Part shown: positions 26,956 to 29,606 of the stretch, in pieces
Numbering within the stretch: the first letter of the stretch is position 1
How the letters are laid out: each line of letters starts with the position of its first letter
IMG/VR virus record: IMGVR_UViG_3300024356_000028
Span: 1-29,606 of that record
Reading direction: 5' to 3' (one strand)
Source of the DNA: a virus
DNA: 29,606 bases
Translations under genes and position numbers: made by a program
Notes under the pieces: model-generated
Told to the model about the DNA's origin: nothing
Seen by the model: only the letters and a program-made list of their open reading frames with translations
Databases searched by the model: none

Positions 26956-28050
26956 TTATAGGTATCCTACTCCGCTCGACGGAGTTCCTCTCGAGTATTG
27001 TTCAAGATTGAACTTACGTTGTCTGCGTCTATTGTAAACAGGTGCTACTGTTACCGAAATAGTGCTGACTACTGGAACCCATGTATTAGTTCCGAATGTA
27101 TTGCAGTTAATGTAGTTTACATCTTCTTTCAAATCAACAGAGAATGATTTAATTATTACAGGAACTTTATCAAACACACTACTACCGTATCCAGTTAGAT
27201 TGCAGACTAGTGGAGGATTTCCTGCTAGGGCGCCTTCACCAAAAAACATTTTTGTTGCTGTCTTAAAGAACGTAGTTGCTGCGATCCAGTATGCTGCATC
27301 TGTTTCTGTTTCGCAGGTAAACTCTCCGCTGATAGTAATGTCATCTACTGTGCTGTTCTTGTAGCCATACATTTGATAGTTACTGTGGATAGTGCTAATA
27401 GAATTATATTCTGCTTTGGTGCTGATTGTAATGTTTGGATTATACGGCCAAACGACACCGCCTGTTCTTTCTAACGGTTTAAATAAAGGTGAGTTAAAAA
27501 TATTCCACTGGCAGGTGATTCTTACTCTCCAATCACCTTTGGTTCCCGGGAACAACTGTATTGGTGTTCCTTGTTTTAAAAATAATTCGCCGCCGCTAGG
27601 AAGATTAGCTCCCCTACCAAGGCTAAGAATATTGTTTAACATTCCGGCACCTTTTGAAATAGAACCAGCTAAACTTTGCAGACCTCCCGCTAGGTTGCCT
27701 CCCGCAAGTTTGTTTAATCCTCCGGAGATATCTGCAGTAATATTACTGATGCTACCAGTTACACTTTGTAGACTGCCTAAAGAACCTACACCAGGAATAC
27801 TAGATGACACACCAGATACACCGTTTAATGCAGATTTTGCTCCGGCAAGCAAGGAATCTGCTCCACCAGATAATCCATTTAAGCCGCTGTTTAAACCGCC
27901 ACTTAATTGTGATACTTTAGCATCTAAATTAGCCTTGGTTATTGCATCACCAACAGCAGGCAAATTTGCCTGTGCTTGATTAGTAGCTTGAGATATGGAA
28001 CTAGAGACCTGTGCCACCAATTTTGCTATAGGGTTAATAGATAACGACAT
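26956..28050 (-). CDS. Tail-tube cap/initiator-like baseplate protein, gp48/gp54 type (364 aa)
   Basis: First gene of the minus-strand block. Probably forms the ring that starts tail-tube growth on the hub. Residues about 20-150 are low-complexity Gly/Ser/Leu/Ala with repeated G-L-x-x-G/L-A-G steps (LNSGLNGLSGGADSLLAG, GGNLAGGLQSLAGSISKG), likely flexible or amphipathic helix. Residues about 165-345 form a beta-rich domain: WRVRITCQWNIFNSPLFKPL, VWPYNPNITISTKAEYNSIS, DDITISGEFTCETETDAAYW, and VPVIIKSFSVDLKEDVNYIN ending VSTISVTVAPVYNRRRQRK. The P-x-x-I-x-S-F-S...L-E-D pattern near the end recalls tube and tube-initiator proteins. T4 gp48 is also about 364 aa. Start 28050 has AGGA 11 bases upstream and a late-promoter-like AATAAATA at 28078-28085. 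The choice between gp48 and gp54 cannot be made from sequence alone. Confidence 0.7.
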   Translation of the reverse strand: MSLSINPIAKLVAQVSSSISQATNQAQANLPAVGDAITKANLDAKVSQLSGGLNSGLNGLSGGADSLLAGAKSALNGVSGVSSSIPGVGSLGSLQSVTGSISNITADISGGLNKLAGGNLAGGLQSLAGSISKGAGMLNNILSLGRGANLPSGGELFLKQGTPIQLFPGTKGDWRVRITCQWNIFNSPLFKPLERTGGVVWPYNPNITISTKAEYNSISTIHSNYQMYGYKNSTVDDITISGEFTCETETDAAYWIAATTFFKTATKMFFGEGALAGNPPLVCNLTGYGSSVFDKVPVIIKSFSVDLKEDVNYINCNTFGTNTWVPVVSTISVTVAPVYNRRRQRKFNLEQYSRGTPSSGVGYL

Positions 28051-28077
28051 TTTGAGTAAATTCCTAATGTTATACTC

Positions 28078-28085
28078 TATTTATT
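28078..28085 (-). promoter_or_regulatory. Candidate late promoter (AATAAATA) for the baseplate block
   Basis: AATAAATA on the minus strand, 28 bases upstream of the ATG at 28050, matches the NATAAATA late-promoter form. With an AGGA between it and the start, the layout promoter-leader-gene is complete. It lies in the divergent gap shared with gp55 and overlaps the region where a -35 element for gp55 would sit. Confidence 0.6.
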
Positions 28086-28097
28086 TTAGTAAAAATA

Positions 28098-28120
28098 TGC
28101 TATTATAATTTAAATAGGAG
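28098..28120 (+). promoter_or_regulatory. Extended -10 promoter and Shine-Dalgarno of gp55
   Basis: TG-C-TATTAT at 28098-28106 fits an extended -10 element for host sigma70-type polymerase; TATAAT at 28104-28109 is an alternative. No TTGACA-like -35 stands at the usual distance. Initiation near 28113 would give a leader of about 19 bases carrying AGGAG (28116-28120), 11 bases before ATG 28132. The AT-rich -10 with an AGGAG leader differs from the late octamer, as expected for an early or middle gene. Confidence 0.5.
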
Positions 28121-28131
28121 AATTCAGATAC

Positions 28132-28977
28132 ATGAACGCACCACCAAAAATAAAATACCTAACTAACAAAGATCTCTTAAGAGAAATACACCTAAGCAAA
28201 AATACCTACTGTAGCTTTACAAAACAAGAATACAGTGAATATGACATGATTGTTACTAGCTTAGATAAGATTAATGTTAGGACCATAGCAGAAGCCAAAA
28301 GAAATAAAGCTGCTAAGATGTCTAAAAAGGCTCACGAAGCCGCAGTATTAGCCGAGGGAAAAAAACTCAGTGCTAAAGATTTTGAAATTGATTATAAAAA
28401 AGTTTCAAAACAAGACGTAGTGTTTCGCGTAATGACTTTCGAACATGTGCCGTTGGCACCGGGTCGTAAAAAGACTCTAAAAAATACTGCCGATAGTCAC
28501 GAAAAGGTAAACTTTCCTCCTTTCCAACATTGGAAGTTTGACGACAATGATAATCTAATTTTAGTAGGAAAGAGTCATTGGCAGGGCGGTCTTAAAACTG
28601 GAAAGTTTTCCAAGGATCACGGGCAGATGACTGATAATCTTGCTCGCATGTTTTTAAAATTATGTGATCGTTACGCTACCAGAGGTAACGTCAGGGGCTA
28701 TACCTACAACGATGAGATGAAAGGTCAAGCCATTCTTCAACTAACTCAAATAGGACTACAATTCGATGAGAGCAAATCTGATAATCCTTTTGCTTACTAT
28801 ACTGCTGCTGTCACTAATTCATTCGTTAGAATTATCAACATTGAGAAACGTAACCAAAACATTAGAGACGACATTCTCGAAATGAACGGTATGAATCCAA
28901 GTTGGACTAGACAAAATAGCGGAGGCGGAAGTGCTCCTTCTGCTCCAATTACTATTGATACGTCTGATTGGGATTGA
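28132..28977 (+). CDS. 55: Late-transcription sigma factor gp55, long form (281 aa)
   Basis: Homologue of T4 gp55, which binds host RNA polymerase core and directs it to late promoters together with the sliding clamp. Residues about 160-245 match the sigma region-2-like part: LARMFLKLCDRYATRGNVRG, then YTYNDEMKGQAILQL and LQFDESKSDNPFAYYTAAVT followed by SFVRIINIEKRNQNI; T4 gp55 has the same N-WRGYSY...FD-x-SKSSNPFAYFT layout. At 281 aa it is about 95 residues longer than T4 gp55 (185 aa). The extra N-terminal part has a conserved-looking start (YLTNKDLLREIHLSKNTYCS) and a Lys/Ala-rich stretch. The short C-terminus after a Gly/Ser/Pro linker ends in IDTSDWD, a hydrophobic/acidic tail at the place where T4 gp55 has its clamp-binding segment. 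It is divergent from the late block it probably activates. Confidence 0.92.
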   Translation: MNAPPKIKYLTNKDLLREIHLSKNTYCSFTKQEYSEYDMIVTSLDKINVRTIAEAKRNKAAKMSKKAHEAAVLAEGKKLSAKDFEIDYKKVSKQDVVFRVMTFEHVPLAPGRKKTLKNTADSHEKVNFPPFQHWKFDDNDNLILVGKSHWQGGLKTGKFSKDHGQMTDNLARMFLKLCDRYATRGNVRGYTYNDEMKGQAILQLTQIGLQFDESKSDNPFAYYTAAVTNSFVRIINIEKRNQNIRDDILEMNGMNPSWTRQNSGGGSAPSAPITIDTSDWD

Positions 28978-29002
28978 CATTTACTTTTAAAAAAGTTATT
29001 AT
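28974..29002 (+). promoter_or_regulatory. Sigma70-type promoter for gp47, possibly giving a leaderless mRNA
   Basis: TTGACA at 28974-28979, a 17-base spacer, and TATTAT at 28997-29002. Six bases (AATTCT) then lead to ATG 29009, so initiation at the usual distance would fall at or next to the A of the start codon. The -35 hexamer overlaps the TGA stop of gp55. No Shine-Dalgarno is visible before the ATG. TATAAT also occurs at 29000-29005, 20 bases from the -35. Confidence 0.55.
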
Positions 29003-29008
29003 AATTCT

Positions 29009-29606
29009 ATGAATCTATTTAAAAAAGTAGCCTGTTTTACGGATATACACTTTGGTTTAAAGTCTGGTAGTCGCACACACAACCAAGATTGCGAAGAGTT
29101 TGTAGATTGGTTCTGTGAAACTGCGCAGGCAGAAGGATGCGAGACAGCAATTTTTCTAGGCGACTGGCATCATAATAGAAGCACCACTGATGTTTCTACT
29201 ATGAACTATACTGTTAGTAACCTAGAAACGCTGAATAATTCATTCGAACGTGTATATCTTATCATGGGCAATCATGATGAGTTTTATAAAGACAAACGTG
29301 AAATTCATAGTCTTGAATTTGCAAGACTATTTCCTAACATCACTGTGGTCAACCATACAATCACAGACGGCGATGTTACTATCATGCCGTGGTTAATCGG
29401 AGATGAATGGAAAGAAGTCAGCAAAATTAAAAGTCGTTATATGTTTGGTCACCTTGAATTGCCGCATTTCTACATGAATGCTATGGTGCAGATGCCCGAT
29501 CATGGACAGTTACAAAGCACACATTTTGCAAATCAAGAGTATGTGTTCACAGGTCATTTCCATAAAAGACAAACCAAAGGCAATATTGTTTATATTGGTA
29601 ATGCAT
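29009..29606 (+). CDS. 47: Recombination endonuclease subunit gp47, Mre11/SbcD-like (partial, runs off right edge)
   Basis: The first 199 residues of a calcineurin-like metallophosphoesterase, the nuclease partner of gp46 in T4 recombination and replication. Metal-binding motifs appear in order: D-x-H at residues 12-14 (FTDIHFG), GD at 51-52 (FLGDWHHN), GNHD at 87-90 (IMGNHDEFY), a GH in MFGHLELPH, and GHFH in VFTGHFHKRQ, followed by VYIGNA at the edge. All phosphoesterase signatures expected in this part are present, so the enzyme looks intact. The start ATG 29009 lies 31 bases after the gp55 stop; a start further in would remove the first metal motif. gp46 would be expected downstream, outside the window. 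Confidence 0.95.
   Translation, partial: MNLFKKVACFTDIHFGLKSGSRTHNQDCEEFVDWFCETAQAEGCETAIFLGDWHHNRSTTDVSTMNYTVSNLETLNNSFERVYLIMGNHDEFYKDKREIHSLEFARLFPNITVVNHTITDGDVTIMPWLIGDEWKEVSKIKSRYMFGHLELPHFYMNAMVQMPDHGQLQSTHFANQEYVFTGHFHKRQTKGNIVYIGNA

Noticed and set aside
27392-27979. Open frame of 195 codons on the plus strand opposite the tube-cap-like gene
   Set aside because: It mirrors the Gly/Ser/Leu-rich coding region of the minus-strand gene, yields a Pro/Leu-rich low-complexity product, and has no good ribosome site or homology pattern.
29000-29005. TATAAT as the -10 of the gp47 promoter
   Set aside because: It lies 20 bases from TTGACA and would start RNA inside gp47; TATTAT at 28997-29002 has the standard 17-base spacing. 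Kept only as an alternative.
1-29606. Anti-phage defence, CRISPR, tRNA or integrase genes
   Set aside because: Nearly all bases are accounted for by structural, sigma factor and nuclease genes; I saw no regular spaced repeats, tRNA-like cloverleaf or recombinase motif.

Overview
The window is about 29.6 kb of AT-rich DNA from the virion-structure region of a contractile-tailed, T4-like (myovirus-type) phage genome. The type is shown by baseplate homologues (gp53, gp5, gp25, gp6), tail-fibre proteins with a tail-collar domain, a gp55-type late sigma factor, the start of a gp47 (Mre11/SbcD-type) gene, and late-promoter-like AATAAATA octamers. The gp5 without a lysozyme domain, the long gp6, the very long gp55 and the giant protein after gp6 resemble marine T4-like phages of cyanobacteria or SAR11-type bacteria more than enteric T4. 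The host cannot be named from this sequence.

Layout. Almost everything from 28050 down to 1 lies on the minus strand as one tightly packed late block, with gaps of 1 to 42 bases. In transcription order it holds: a tail-tube cap/initiator-like protein (gp48/gp54 type), gp53 wedge, a 769-aa hub-like protein starting with GTG, gp5 spike, gp25, gp6, a giant 4552-aa protein that takes almost half the window, a small virion protein, and three tandem paralogous tail-fibre genes. The last fibre gene runs off the left edge. On the plus strand, divergently transcribed, are the late sigma factor gp55 (28132-28977) and the start of gp47 (29009 to the right edge). The only sizeable gap is the 81-base divergent promoter region at 28051-28131. 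No stretch over 300 bases lacks a gene. I see no tRNA, CRISPR array, insertion sequence or integrase.

How it works together. gp55 would direct host RNA polymerase to the AATAAATA-type late promoters; one of these faces away from gp55 within its own upstream region and another sits at the end of the giant gene. The minus-strand products build a baseplate: hub and spike (769-aa protein, gp5), tube cap (364-aa protein), wedge (gp25, gp6, gp53), a giant peripheral protein in the place of T4 gp7/gp8, and fibres sharing one N-terminal docking module. gp47 belongs to the separate DNA recombination/replication set.

Most notable are the giant protein, with an FG-GAP-like beta-propeller interleaved with CBM5/12-like modules, and the gp55/gp47 promoter arrangement, including a possible leaderless start for gp47.
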